A stretch of DNA of 64,000 bases from Rhodobacteraceae bacterium EL53 (lineage in GTDB: Bacteria > Pseudomonadota > Alphaproteobacteria > Rhodobacterales > Rhodobacteraceae), in the NCBI GenBank assembly GCA_900313015.1, contig OMPR01000004.1, positions 62,001 through 126,000 of the forward strand, given 5' to 3'. The first letter of the stretch is position 1. Every line of letters starts with the position of its first letter. The notes under the pieces are model-generated. The model did no database searches, was not told the DNA's origin, and saw only the letters and a list, made by a program, of their open reading frames with translations. Below are positions 52,074 through 61,565 of the stretch, piece after piece. The position numbers and the translations under genes were made by a program.

Positions 52074-54116
52074 TTAACGCCGCCCCTCGCGCAGCCATCC
52101 GGCTAGAATAAGACCAGAGGCCAAAAGCAAAACCAACCAAACGGGCAATAGCGGTGTTTGGGTCACATCGCGGGTTTCATACGCATTGCGCGGGGTTAGG
52201 CCGATCCATCCACGTCCAGCAGCGGGTCGCCCTTCGCGCACATTGCGCAAATTGGGCAGGCCCTCTTGCAAGCGTAGGACTCCGCCGCGCAATCCCGTGA
52301 TCAAAGGATCTAGTCTGTCCCCTGTCGCAATGGTTTCTTCAAATTCGCGAGGGGCAGAGGGGCCTAACCCGATCACCGCCTCTTGCGCACCTTCGGACAG
52401 GCGATAGAGCCCGATTTCAGGACCTACATAGGTTGCTTCAAACCGGCCCGGAGTAACCTCGGTCAAATCCACGGTGACCGGGTCACCTGTTGGTGGAGTC
52501 ACGGTAACGGACCCAATTTCGGTGTCCAAAGTGCGCCGGATGATGCGCATTGTCTGGCCATTGGCCTCGGCCCACAGCGCCTCTTCCTCAAGTTCGGGCT
52601 CTTTCATCATCCAATGGGCAAGGCGACGCAGCAATTCGAGTTGCGGCCCACCGCCTTCGTACCCTCGGCTCCACAGCCAAGCATGATCCGAGGCAAGCAA
52701 GGCAACGCGCCCCTCTCCGACGCGATCAAGGATCAAGAGGGGGCGATCATCGGTGCCCGTCATCACTGTATTGCCGGACCGTGCTTCCACTTCGATCTGG
52801 CGGAGCCAAGCCCCCCATTCATCGGCTTGGGACAGGTCGGATGTCACGGGGTGGCGTTGCCCAAGGTCGGTAACTTTGGGCAGGTAACGCTCTTCGATTA
52901 CTCGTGCTGTTGGTTCCGCCGGCAAGATCGGGGCAAGGGGCGAGCGATAGATGCTATCCGCAGTCGCAAAGTCAGGGCCTGCAGCAACCAACACCGCCCC
53001 GCCTTTGGAGACATAGTTTGAGACGTTATCCAGATAAATCGCAGGCAAGATCCCGCGTCGTTTGTACCGGTCGAAAATGATCAGGTCGAAATCGTCGATT
53101 TTTTCCAAAAACAGCTCACGCGTGGGAAAGGCGATCAGGGACAGTTCATCCACTGGAACGCCGTCTTGCTTTTCAGGTGGGCGCAGAATGGTGAAGTGAA
53201 CCAGATCAACCGAGCTGTCTGATTTAAGAAGGTTGCGCCATGTGCGGCCACCGGCGTGGGGTTCGCCACTGACCAAAAGCACGCGCAGACGGTCGCGAAC
53301 ACCATTCATCTGAACAAGGGCTGTGTTGTTGCGGTCCGTCAGCTCCCCGTCTGCTTCGGGGACTGAAAACTGGATCACATTCCGCCCGCCATGTGTCAGC
53401 GTGACGGGCAATTCGATATCTCGTCCGGTCGGCACATCGAATTGTTCCGGGCGCGCGCCATCGACCGAGATCTCGAGCCTTGCCAACGGTCCAACAGACG
53501 GCACGGCTCCGCTGTCTTCGATCCGCAGTGTCAATGTTACGGGTTCACCGATGATGGCAAACGCCGGGGCGTTGGCAACGACCAGACGACGGTCCCAATC
53601 CTCAGCCTCGCCGGTCAGCAGCAGGTGCATCGGCGCAGGCAGGACCGGGGCGCGCTCCATATCGTGCACCAACCCGTCAGACAGGGCGATGATGCCGGCG
53701 ATCCGGGCATTGGGTTCCTCGGCAAGCACCTCGGACAGGGCGGTCATCAGCTGCGTGCCAGCATCGCCTTTGCCGTCCCCAACCGGGATGCGCCGCAGGT
53801 CGGTATTTGGACGGTTATCAATTTGTTCAGCCAGCGTTTCAGCGGCGGCATTGGTTTGTGTGCGTCGGTTTGCCAAAGACTGGCTTGCGCTTTCATCTTC
53901 GAGCATCACGACGATATCAGTGAGCGGCGTACGGTCTTCGATTTGATACACAGGTCCGGCCAAAGCGGCCAAGAGAAGCGCCATCCCAAGCCCGCGCAAG
54001 GCCCAGCCCGACATTCCTCGCCACAAAGCCAGCCCAACGCCAGCCAAGGACAGCAGGGCCAGCGCGATCAGCACAGGCAGCGGGATCAGAGGGTCGAAAA
54101 TGAGTTCTCCGGTCAT
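52074..54116 (-). CDS. Membrane-anchored periplasmic protein of the MoxR/DUF58/DUF4159 cluster (GATase1-like)
   Basis: A 680-residue protein with two N-terminal membrane helices, a long extracytoplasmic region and one C-terminal helix just before the basic end. A VWA-like stretch begins IVVMLEDESASQS (~68-80), followed by immunoglobulin-like strands. Then comes a glutamine-amidotransferase-like fold with RVLLVSGEPHAGGRTWRNLL (~275) and GGAVLVAAGPDFA (~372). The usual GATase catalytic Cys is not evident, so enzymatic activity is unlikely. It is the last gene of a four-gene operon, overlapping the DUF4159 gene by 4 nt. The cluster is thought to act in envelope protein or complex assembly with the MoxR ATPase. 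Confidence 0.75.
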   Translation of the reverse strand: MTGELIFDPLIPLPVLIALALLSLAGVGLALWRGMSGWALRGLGMALLLAALAGPVYQIEDRTPLTDIVVMLEDESASQSLANRRTQTNAAAETLAEQIDNRPNTDLRRIPVGDGKGDAGTQLMTALSEVLAEEPNARIAGIIALSDGLVHDMERAPVLPAPMHLLLTGEAEDWDRRLVVANAPAFAIIGEPVTLTLRIEDSGAVPSVGPLARLEISVDGARPEQFDVPTGRDIELPVTLTHGGRNVIQFSVPEADGELTDRNNTALVQMNGVRDRLRVLLVSGEPHAGGRTWRNLLKSDSSVDLVHFTILRPPEKQDGVPVDELSLIAFPTRELFLEKIDDFDLIIFDRYKRRGILPAIYLDNVSNYVSKGGAVLVAAGPDFATADSIYRSPLAPILPAEPTARVIEERYLPKVTDLGQRHPVTSDLSQADEWGAWLRQIEVEARSGNTVMTGTDDRPLLILDRVGEGRVALLASDHAWLWSRGYEGGGPQLELLRRLAHWMMKEPELEEEALWAEANGQTMRIIRRTLDTEIGSVTVTPPTGDPVTVDLTEVTPGRFEATYVGPEIGLYRLSEGAQEAVIGLGPSAPREFEETIATGDRLDPLITGLRGGVLRLQEGLPNLRNVREGRPAAGRGWIGLTPRNAYETRDVTQTPLLPVWLVLLLASGLILAGWLREGRR

Positions 54117-56866
54117 TGGCCCAACCTGTCCAGCAATGCAGGCACATGGACCTGATCAGATTTATAATTCCCGGTGAGCACATGCATGATCAGGTTGACC
54201 CCAAACCGATGGGCCAATTCGCGCTGACGCTCACCAGCATAGCCACGCCCCACCGGCAGCATGTCAGTGCCGTTGCGGGCCACTGCCCAGGCGCCTGCCC
54301 AGTCATTGCCTCCGATCACCACTGGCGTCACCCCGTCATTGAGATTGCGAAACGGCATGCCCTCGATTTGTTCCACATCGGCAGGCGCGGCCTCGACCCA
54401 GACATCCGGGCTGATGTGGCGGCCGGGGAAATCCTGTAGCAGGTAGAAGGTGCGTGTCAGCACGTGATCCTTGGGCACTGGTTCCAGTGGGGGGATGTTA
54501 AGCGGCGCGGCAAGTTGTCTTAATTTCTGGCCATTCGGGCTGGTGCCGCCAAAGCGTGCATAATGTGCATCCTGCGTGTCGAACAGGATCATGCCACCAG
54601 ACCTGAGATAGGCGTTCAGTTTTGCATTCGCAGCCTCGGACGGTGCGGGTTGCGATGGCGTGACGGGCCAATATAGGAGGGGGAAAAAGGCAAGCTCGTC
54701 CCGTTCGATGTCCACACCAATCGGTGCAGCCGGTTCGATTGAGGTTCGAAAGTACAGGGTGTCTGATAGTCCCCGCAATCCGGCCAAGGCGATCTCGTCC
54801 ACAGTCTGGTCACCCGTTAGCACGTGGGCCAGAACCAATTCATGCGCGGCCTCTAAAGCAAAATCAGAGGCATCTTGAGCTTTAAGATGCGGTGTGAACA
54901 GTAACAAGGCAATCACCGGGGCCACCACCCGAGCATTGCGCAGGCGCCCGGATAATAGCAAAGACGCGATCACATCCAAGCAGAGCAAGATCAGTGAGAG
55001 ACTGAGCAAGGCCCCCCCGAGGGGCTGTTCCTGTTGCGCGCTGGGGCGTTGCACTTGGATGGTCGCGGGCCACCTCGCCTGTTCTAAGATCGTGTCTGTC
55101 GTCATCACGTTTCGGGCCAACACTCTTTTTTCATTGCCATATAGACCGGGGCGCAGATTGGGGCCAATGCGGCCAGACAACAGCTCTGGGCCGTCAATAC
55201 CGGGCAGGGTGTCGGCGTTCATCAAAGTGCCAAAGCCATCCATAACCTGCGTTGGGCTCCAGACTGTGCCCTCGACACTGGCTGGGGTGGATTTGGTGCC
55301 AGAGGATACGGTCAACCGTTCCATCATCTCAACAAACAGGCCGGACAGCGGCAGGGTCGAGGATTCCGCATCTGACGTGATGTGGAACAACACAACTTGG
55401 CCTAGGCCCAGCGATTTGCGCGTTACCAGCGGGGTGCCGTCACTGAGAGAGGCGATCACACGATCGGCGAGGTTGGGATCGGGTTGCGCCAGAACCTGTG
55501 TGGTAACGCGGACGTCGTCGGGGATGGTCAGGCCATAAAAGGGCGATGTGTCGGGGAAAGGGGCTAATGATTTCGGCTCTCCCCAGCTCATGGCGCCACC
55601 GACTGACCGGCCACCACCGCGTAATCGAACGGGGAGGAGGGGATCTTCGGTCTTGCGGCCAAGGTCACTGTTGGCGGTGCGTGGCCCGGCAAACCGCAAG
55701 AGCAGCCCGCCATTTTCGACCCAAGCAATAGTTTCGGCTGTTTCAAGGGCGGTTAGGTTTGTGACATCTGCCAAGGCGATCACATCTGGATTGGCAGGCA
55801 GAACTTCGAGCAGAGAGCCCTCGATGATGTCCGCGCTTGGGGTGACGACTTTGGTGAGGTAATGCAAAGGCGACAGCAGTTCGAGCCCTTCGCGGTTTTC
55901 CCGGCCTGCGATCAAAGCGATTTCGCGTCGGCGCAGGCTATCATCCGTGAGCGCTGTTGCACCCGCAGAGGCTTGGCCCTGAATTTCAAAATGCGTGATC
56001 CGGGCGCGCAATTCTGTTGGCAATGACAGCGCAGTTTGGGCGTCAGTTTCGGTGGCCGAAAAGGAAAGATCGACCGAAGCCAACGTGCGCTGCGTTCCCG
56101 CAGGGTCGCGACCCTGTGCCAATATGGTGATATTCTGATCTGATGCTGCGGCTGAACGGTGGGCAGAAATCTGCATCGCACTGTCTTCAAAGGTGGCTGG
56201 CTTTATGCCGATAACGGGTTGGCCGGATTCAAAGACCTTGACCGTGCCGCGTGTTTCAAACGCGGATAAGAGATCGCTTTGCCATTCAAAGCTGAGGCTG
56301 TCGCTGAACCAGAGCGTGTCAAAGGAGTCAGGGATTGTTTGCATATCGGCAAGTGCGGTTTGAACCTGATCCGGGGATGGGGCCCAAGGCATTGGGGTCA
56401 ATCCGGGCAATCGGCTGCGCCATGCCTCAGCAGACTGAAACACCAAAGGCTGCGGATCTGTGAGCTGCAACACGGCGACCGTGCGCCCCATTCGGCCTGC
56501 TTTGGTCAGCTCGGCATCCAACTGGCGTGTGCTGGTTGGCCAGTGGGTGGCCCCGGCCCAACTGGCATCCAAAACGACCACCAACGGACCTGACCCTGCT
56601 TGATCACGGGATGGGTTTAAGACCGGACCGGCAAGACCAATAATCACAGCCGCCAGTGCAAGCAGTCGCAAAGCCAACAGCCACCATGGCGTGCGATCTG
56701 AAATGCTTTCGTCGTCCTTGAGTCCCAAGAGTAGGCTGACCGCAGGAAAGCGACGGAGCGTCGGAGTGGGAGGCACGGCCCGCAGGATGAACCAGAGAAT
56801 GGGAAGCAGAACGAGCCCCAGCAACAGCCAAGGCGTGGTAAAAGCGATGCCAGACAGCAGATTCAT
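54113..56866 (-). CDS. DUF4159 domain-containing BatA-like membrane protein
   Basis: A 917-residue membrane protein. The N-terminal ~85 residues resemble BatA: TPWLLLGLVLLPILWFILR, a short loop with RRFPAVSLLLGL, then TPWWLLALRLLALAAVI. A VWA-like domain follows, without a complete metal site. Two further helices near residues 610-665 precede a C-terminal DUF4159 domain (~690-900) with LRSGGMILFDTQDAHYARFGG. The start at 56866 (AGAGGGG upstream) gives a 4-nt overlap with the DUF58 gene; the longest frame from 56950 lies inside DUF58. The function is unknown; it is a recurrent partner of MoxR and DUF58. Confidence 0.85.
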   Translation of the reverse strand: MNLLSGIAFTTPWLLLGLVLLPILWFILRAVPPTPTLRRFPAVSLLLGLKDDESISDRTPWWLLALRLLALAAVIIGLAGPVLNPSRDQAGSGPLVVVLDASWAGATHWPTSTRQLDAELTKAGRMGRTVAVLQLTDPQPLVFQSAEAWRSRLPGLTPMPWAPSPDQVQTALADMQTIPDSFDTLWFSDSLSFEWQSDLLSAFETRGTVKVFESGQPVIGIKPATFEDSAMQISAHRSAAASDQNITILAQGRDPAGTQRTLASVDLSFSATETDAQTALSLPTELRARITHFEIQGQASAGATALTDDSLRRREIALIAGRENREGLELLSPLHYLTKVVTPSADIIEGSLLEVLPANPDVIALADVTNLTALETAETIAWVENGGLLLRFAGPRTANSDLGRKTEDPLLPVRLRGGGRSVGGAMSWGEPKSLAPFPDTSPFYGLTIPDDVRVTTQVLAQPDPNLADRVIASLSDGTPLVTRKSLGLGQVVLFHITSDAESSTLPLSGLFVEMMERLTVSSGTKSTPASVEGTVWSPTQVMDGFGTLMNADTLPGIDGPELLSGRIGPNLRPGLYGNEKRVLARNVMTTDTILEQARWPATIQVQRPSAQQEQPLGGALLSLSLILLCLDVIASLLLSGRLRNARVVAPVIALLLFTPHLKAQDASDFALEAAHELVLAHVLTGDQTVDEIALAGLRGLSDTLYFRTSIEPAAPIGVDIERDELAFFPLLYWPVTPSQPAPSEAANAKLNAYLRSGGMILFDTQDAHYARFGGTSPNGQKLRQLAAPLNIPPLEPVPKDHVLTRTFYLLQDFPGRHISPDVWVEAAPADVEQIEGMPFRNLNDGVTPVVIGGNDWAGAWAVARNGTDMLPVGRGYAGERQRELAHRFGVNLIMHVLTGNYKSDQVHVPALLDRLGQ

Positions 56867-57738
56867 CGCGCCCCTCTTTCGAGTGCCTGATACAACCAGA
56901 CAAGTGCAGTTTGCGCCGAATGCCCGGTGTCGTGACGGCCAAACATCCAACCTGTGGCGTTGCAGATCCGTTGCAGGTGGTCGCGGCGTTCAGCCAGCCG
57001 ATCCAGATACCGAGTCCTTAGGTCACCCGCCTTAAGGGTTTCGTGGCGCAATGTGCCACCGACGCTTTCAAAGACAGTCCGACCTTGAAAGGGAAACGCC
57101 TCTTCGCTGGGGTCCAGCACCTGCATAATCACCCCGCGAATGCCACGATCTGCGGCTTTGGTCAGGGCTGTTTCAACTTCGGTCAGATCCCCCAAAAAAT
57201 CAGAGATAAACACGGCCCGTGCATGGGGAATAAGGGCTTTGTGTTCTGGAGGGGCATAGTCGGTTTGGTGATCCACGGACCATGCTTCGGCCAATCGTAT
57301 GACTTGGGCATTGCCGCGACGGGGTGGCAGAGTGGTTCCTGTCAAACCAACGCGTTCCCCTGCTCGGGCCAGCAGGATCGCGGTCGAGAGGCCCAGCAGT
57401 CGGGCGCGGTCAATTTTTGTGGGGATGTCTTTGTCTGACGCAAATTGCATCGAGGCGCCCTGATCGATCCAGAACATGACGGATTGCGCGATTTGCCATT
57501 CCCGTTCACGAACGAATTGCTGGTCCCCGCGCGCGGACCTACGGTGGTCGATCATTCGCTTGCTATCGCCCAACTGCGCAGGTCGGTATTGCCAGAAATC
57601 ATCTCCCAATCCCGCGCGTCGACGCCCGTGATCCCCCAGCAGGACAGTGCCCGCCAGTTGTTCCGCACGCGCCAACAGGGGGGGCAATCGGGCGGCTTCC
57701 GCTTCGGATCGTTCACGAAGGGTGAGGGCAGGTGTCAC
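56863..57738 (-). CDS. DUF58 domain-containing protein
   Basis: A 291-residue soluble protein of the DUF58 family, the standard companion of MoxR AAA+ ATPases. The DUF58 core is FWQYRPAQLGDSKRMIDHRRSARGDQQFVREREWQIAQSV (about residues 48-87), followed by a VWA-like Rossmann fold. The start is a GTG at 57738 overlapping the MoxR stop by 4 nt, and its own stop overlaps the next start by 4 nt. MoxR-DUF58 pairs are thought to assemble or activate membrane or metal-containing complexes; the client here is unknown. Confidence 0.9.
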   Translation of the reverse strand: MTPALTLRERSEAEAARLPPLLARAEQLAGTVLLGDHGRRRAGLGDDFWQYRPAQLGDSKRMIDHRRSARGDQQFVREREWQIAQSVMFWIDQGASMQFASDKDIPTKIDRARLLGLSTAILLARAGERVGLTGTTLPPRRGNAQVIRLAEAWSVDHQTDYAPPEHKALIPHARAVFISDFLGDLTEVETALTKAADRGIRGVIMQVLDPSEEAFPFQGRTVFESVGGTLRHETLKAGDLRTRYLDRLAERRDHLQRICNATGWMFGRHDTGHSAQTALVWLYQALERGAR

Positions 57739-58742
57739 GCCGCGACCTCGGATCGTGTCAGACCAGCGGCGGTGCTTTCAATCAGCTCTGCCAGACTGTC
57801 ACCACGGGCGCGGGCCGCAAAGTTCAATGCCATACGATGGCTAAGCACAGGGCGCGCCATATCAATGACATCCTCGGCATTTGGGGCAAGGCGACCCTGC
57901 AACAGAGCGCGGGCGCGTACTGTCATCATCAGCGCCTGCGCAGCACGGGGGCCTGGCCCCCAAGCCACGGTTTCACGGACACGATCTGAGGCACTGGGTT
58001 CCTCGGGTCGGAAGGCACGCACCAGATCCAATATCATCTCAACGACCGACTCCCCAGTCGGCATGCGTCGCAACAAAGTTTGAGCGTCGAGCAATTCAGT
58101 CTGGGTGAAGATCTGTGTGGCACTTGCGTCTTCTATCCCAGTCGTGGCCGTCAAAATATCGCGTTCAGTTTGACGCGTTGGATAGGGCACATCGATTTGA
58201 ACCAAAAAGCGGTCCAACTGTGCCTCGGGCAACGGATACGTGCCTTCTTGTTCAATCGGGTTTTGGGTCGCAAGCACGTGGAACGGGGCACCGAGGGGGC
58301 GATTTTCCCCCGCTACGGTCACTGTCTTTTCCTGCATCGCTTGCAGCAAGGCGGATTGCGTCCGGGGGCTGGCGCGGTTGATTTCGTCTGCCATCAGCAG
58401 CTGACAGAACACCGGACCGGGCACAAACCGGAATTGGCGGCTGCCATCATCAGACGTATCCAGAACCTCGGACCCCAGAATATCTGCGGGCATCAGGTCA
58501 GGCGTGAACTGAACACGGCTGCCATTCAGGCCCATGACAGTTGAAAGCGTTTCAACCAACAGGGTTTTCCCGAGCCCGGGCAGGCCAATCAACAGGCCAT
58601 GTCCGCCGCACAACAGGGCGGTCAGCGTCAGGTCAACCACGCGCTCTTGACCGATAAAGCGATGTGTAATCGACTCTTTGGCCAATCTCAATTTATCTTC
58701 AAGGGCTTCAATCTCAGCGACCAAATCGGCAGGTTCGGACAT
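57735..58742 (-). CDS. MoxR-family AAA+ ATPase
   Basis: A 335-residue ATPase of the MoxR group. Walker A is GLPGLGKT (53-60). Walker B is LLMADEINRASPRTQSALLQAMQE, and ATQNPIEQEGTYPLPEAQLDRF contains sensor 1 and the arginine region. The start at 58742 has AAAGG upstream; the longest frame adds 22 residues. It heads the operon MoxR-DUF58-DUF4159-membrane protein and is divergent from the DUF1285 gene with only 53 nt between starts. Confidence 0.95.
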   Translation of the reverse strand: MSEPADLVAEIEALEDKLRLAKESITHRFIGQERVVDLTLTALLCGGHGLLIGLPGLGKTLLVETLSTVMGLNGSRVQFTPDLMPADILGSEVLDTSDDGSRQFRFVPGPVFCQLLMADEINRASPRTQSALLQAMQEKTVTVAGENRPLGAPFHVLATQNPIEQEGTYPLPEAQLDRFLVQIDVPYPTRQTERDILTATTGIEDASATQIFTQTELLDAQTLLRRMPTGESVVEMILDLVRAFRPEEPSASDRVRETVAWGPGPRAAQALMMTVRARALLQGRLAPNAEDVIDMARPVLSHRMALNFAARARGDSLAELIESTAAGLTRSEVAA

Positions 58743-58795
58743 GGTTTTCCTTTCCGTGGACGTATATAATACTAAGTGTATCGCGTTGAGAGGAA

Positions 58796-59389
58796 ATGGC
58801 AAAAACAATGAGTGGACAAAAAGCTGTGACTCCCTCGGCAGATGGCATTGCAGAGGCGGTTCGTGCCTCTAAATCACGCGGATTACCGCCTGTGCATCTG
58901 TGGACCCCTCCGTTTTGTGGGGATTTGGATATGCGGATCGCACGGGATGGGACATGGTATTATCAGGGATCACCAATCACCCGACCTCAATTGGTGCGGT
59001 TGTTTTCGTCTATTCTAAAGCTCGAAGATGACAAATACGTGTTGGTGACACCTGTTGAAAAGGTGGGCATCACGGTCGACGATGCCCCCTTTGTGGCGAC
59101 AGATGTTGAAGTAACCGGGACAGGTCAAGATCAGGTGCTGGAATTCACCACTCATGTTGATGACACGGCAATCGCCGGACCGGATCATCCGATACGTGTG
59201 GTTCGCGATCCTGAAACCGAAGAACCCGCGCCCTATGTCATGATCCGCGCCGGGCTAGAGGCGCTGATTGATCGCAAGACGTTTTATCGTCTTGTGGATC
59301 TGGGTGTAGATCACGACGGATGGTTCGGGATCTGGTCCTCAGGCACGTTCTTTCGCATCATTCCGTCAGAGGCATTGGACGGGATTTAG
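58796..59389 (+). CDS. DUF1285 domain-containing protein
   Basis: A 197-residue cytoplasmic protein of the DUF1285 family. Conserved segments are LPPVHLWTPPFCGDLDMRIARDGTWYY (residues ~30-56), GSPITRPQLVRLFSSIL, YVLVTPVEKVGI and WSSGTFFRI near the end. The family is almost always beside the MoxR/DUF58 cluster in alphaproteobacteria, as here, but its role is unknown. A second ATG at 58808 is in frame. The 3' end overlaps the convergent EamA gene by 32 nt. Confidence 0.9.
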   Translation: MAKTMSGQKAVTPSADGIAEAVRASKSRGLPPVHLWTPPFCGDLDMRIARDGTWYYQGSPITRPQLVRLFSSILKLEDDKYVLVTPVEKVGITVDDAPFVATDVEVTGTGQDQVLEFTTHVDDTAIAGPDHPIRVVRDPETEEPAPYVMIRAGLEALIDRKTFYRLVDLGVDHDGWFGIWSSGTFFRIIPSEALDGI

Positions 59390-60323
59390 AGGCACGTTTG
59401 TACTGGGACAGTACCACGCCCAGTGCAACAATCACCGCACCAACGGCCTGGGACCAGTTCCAGGCTGCGCCGAGGACCATCATGATCACCATCACATAAA
59501 AGGGGGCGATGTTCATATGAACAGACGCCACCGCGACGCCCAGTTTTCCAATGGACCCGATATACATCGCTTGGCTAATGCACAGGGATATAACCGCATA
59601 AATCGCGAGCATGCCGCCCAGTTCAAAATCAAACGGCAGGGTGGCAATCGAGGGAACAAAACCCAACGAAAGTGATCCGATCAAGAGGACCGAGTTCATC
59701 ACCAAGGCGCCGGTCATGGTAATGGTTGTTTGACCGATACGGCCCAGATTGGGGAATTCGCGCACGGTTGCCATGCTGGCCCATGTGAACAGAACGGTGG
59801 CGGCAACCGCAAAGGCCGCGCCCAACCCCAACTGTGCGGGGGCCAAGGCATTGGTTGCGATAATGCCGCCGAGGATTGAAATGCCGATGCCTAAACAAAA
59901 GCTCCAAGTCAGGCGGCGGGTGCGGGCGCGCACTTCGAGCAGGGCGCCGACAAGCGGACCGCAGGATGCAACCAAAGCAACGGTCACCGGATCGGTCAGG
60001 TCTTGGGCAACCAACAGGAAATAGGTGCCAAACCCAAACCCAAACCCGCCCACAAACATGGCTTTGCGCCACGGGGCATTGCGCACTTTGGCGGGGCCGT
60101 CGAGCCAGATCCACAGCGGAATCATGACGGCCATGGCCAAAGCCAACCGGGCAACGATCACAACAAGCGGCGGCCAGTTTTGCAACAAGACTTCTGCAGC
60201 GGGAAAACCAGCGGCCCAGAACAGCATGGCGGACGTGCCAAGCGCATTTCCGGAAATCAAGGTTCGCCGCTCGGACATTGCGCTGGGCGCAAGTGCCTGT
60301 GCGGGATCAGGGCTGTAGGCCAT
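59358..60323 (-). CDS. EamA/DMT-family transporter
   Basis: A 321-residue inner-membrane transporter with ten helices in two EamA repeats. It has the AGFPAAEVLL first-helix region, a GGFGFGFGTYFLL segment near residue 92, and a second repeat containing SIGKLGVAVASVHMNIAPFYVM. The substrate is unknown. The start at 60323 is tentative; M16 at 60278 is an alternative. It is unrelated in sequence detail to the EamA protein at 16502-17425. Its last 32 nt are antisense to the DUF1285 gene. Confidence 0.86.
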   Translation of the reverse strand: MAYSPDPAQALAPSAMSERRTLISGNALGTSAMLFWAAGFPAAEVLLQNWPPLVVIVARLALAMAVMIPLWIWLDGPAKVRNAPWRKAMFVGGFGFGFGTYFLLVAQDLTDPVTVALVASCGPLVGALLEVRARTRRLTWSFCLGIGISILGGIIATNALAPAQLGLGAAFAVAATVLFTWASMATVREFPNLGRIGQTTITMTGALVMNSVLLIGSLSLGFVPSIATLPFDFELGGMLAIYAVISLCISQAMYIGSIGKLGVAVASVHMNIAPFYVMVIMMVLGAAWNWSQAVGAVIVALGVVLSQYKRASKSRPMPLTE

Positions 60324-60496
60324 CCCGACGTCTTTCTATGTGGTATGTGAATCGCACCAGATTCGATGCTGTGGGGCCAAATCACCCGGAATGCGTGTCC
60401 AAGTCTGGCCGGTTTTCGACAATGTGTCGTTTTCAGTCCCTTGGCGGCGAACTGTTTTCCAAGTTATTCCTTTTAGCGAAACAAATGAGAGCCCCG

Positions 60497-61249
60497 ATGC
60501 CCCGATTTGCCGCCAATATTTCATTATTATTTGCCGAGCTGCCCTTTCTCGATCGCTTTTCTGCCGCTGCAAATGCGGGGTTCGAAGCGGTGGAGATTTT
60601 GTTTCCATATGACATTGCAGCAAAGAACACCCGCCGTGCCCTGCTTGCGAATGGATTGGAGTTGGTGCTGATCAATGCGCCGCCGCCCAATTACACAGGG
60701 GGCACGCCGGGGTATGCAGCCATTCCGGGGGGTGAGGACAGGTTCCAGCGTGATATTCGGCGCGTGATGCGATACGCTGAGCAGCTTAAACCCGAGCATA
60801 TTCATATCATGGCAGGCTATGAACAGGGCCCCGACGCGCAGGCTAGTTTCGTGCGGAATTTGCAATGGGCGGCAGATCAGCATCCCAATCAGAAGTTTAC
60901 CATCGAACCTTTGAATGCAGGCGCTCAGCCCGGATACTTTTTAAACGATTATGATCTGGCTGCGGACATCCTGACGGCGGTCGATCGGGTCAATGTAGGC
61001 CTGCAATTTGACAGCTATCACGCACAGGTGATCCACGGTGATGCCGCAGGTATCTGGGAGCGGTTTCATCCTTTAGTCACTCATGCTCAAATTGGGGCAG
61101 CGCCAGACCGCAGCGAACCTGCGCCGGGACCGATTGATTTTCCGTCACTTTTTGCGGCGATGGACGGGTGTGGGTATCGGGGGTGGGTCAGTGCTGAGTA
61201 TGATCCCAGCACGCCGCGTACGGTGCAATCCCTGCATTGGATGAGATAA
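60497..61249 (+). CDS. Hydroxypyruvate isomerase-like TIM-barrel protein (Hyi family)
   Basis: A 250-residue xylose-isomerase-like TIM barrel of the hydroxypyruvate isomerase group. The N-terminus RFAANISLLFAELPFLDRF and the FEAVEILFPYD strand are typical. Metal-site acids appear as E in TIEPLN and E in SAEYDP near the end, with FDSYHAQ and HAQIGAAPDR between them. Such enzymes act in glyoxylate or sugar metabolism. No partner gene is adjacent, so the real substrate is uncertain. The start at 60497 follows a GAGAG; 60485 is an alternative, and the long frame from 60278 covers the divergent EamA promoter. Confidence 0.85.
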   Translation: MPRFAANISLLFAELPFLDRFSAAANAGFEAVEILFPYDIAAKNTRRALLANGLELVLINAPPPNYTGGTPGYAAIPGGEDRFQRDIRRVMRYAEQLKPEHIHIMAGYEQGPDAQASFVRNLQWAADQHPNQKFTIEPLNAGAQPGYFLNDYDLAADILTAVDRVNVGLQFDSYHAQVIHGDAAGIWERFHPLVTHAQIGAAPDRSEPAPGPIDFPSLFAAMDGCGYRGWVSAEYDPSTPRTVQSLHWMR

Positions 61250-61321
61250 CCTGTGCGCAAATGCACTGGACATCACATCCATCAAGCTGCTTGTGATGGC
61301 GGTAAGAAGGGATGATCCACC

Positions 61322-61543
61322 ATGTTTCCAGCTCGTTTTGCGCCAGTCTTGTTTGCATTTTTGATCTCAGGCCTGATGTCTTGTACCGTAACCTGTGTTG
61401 CCACCCTCAAAACCTTGGGGTTTTCAGATCAGGTTTTAGGAACCTGGATCGAGGCGTGGACCTTTAGCTGGCCGATTGCTTTTGCCGTTATTTTGGTTGT
61501 GGGTCCGGCGACACGCAAATTCGTAGCAAAGTTGACCGCCTGA
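61322..61543 (+). CDS. DUF2798 family small membrane protein
   Basis: A 73-residue protein with two hydrophobic helices separated by a short linker (LGFSDQVLGTWIEAW), the pattern of DUF2798. The second helix carries SWPIAFAVILVVGP. The function is unknown. It lies 72 nt after the Hyi-like gene and ends 22 nt before the convergent polA. Confidence 0.85.
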   Translation: MFPARFAPVLFAFLISGLMSCTVTCVATLKTLGFSDQVLGTWIEAWTFSWPIAFAVILVVGPATRKFVAKLTA

Positions 61544-61565
61544 ACCCTACCTTTGGACCAGGCGC

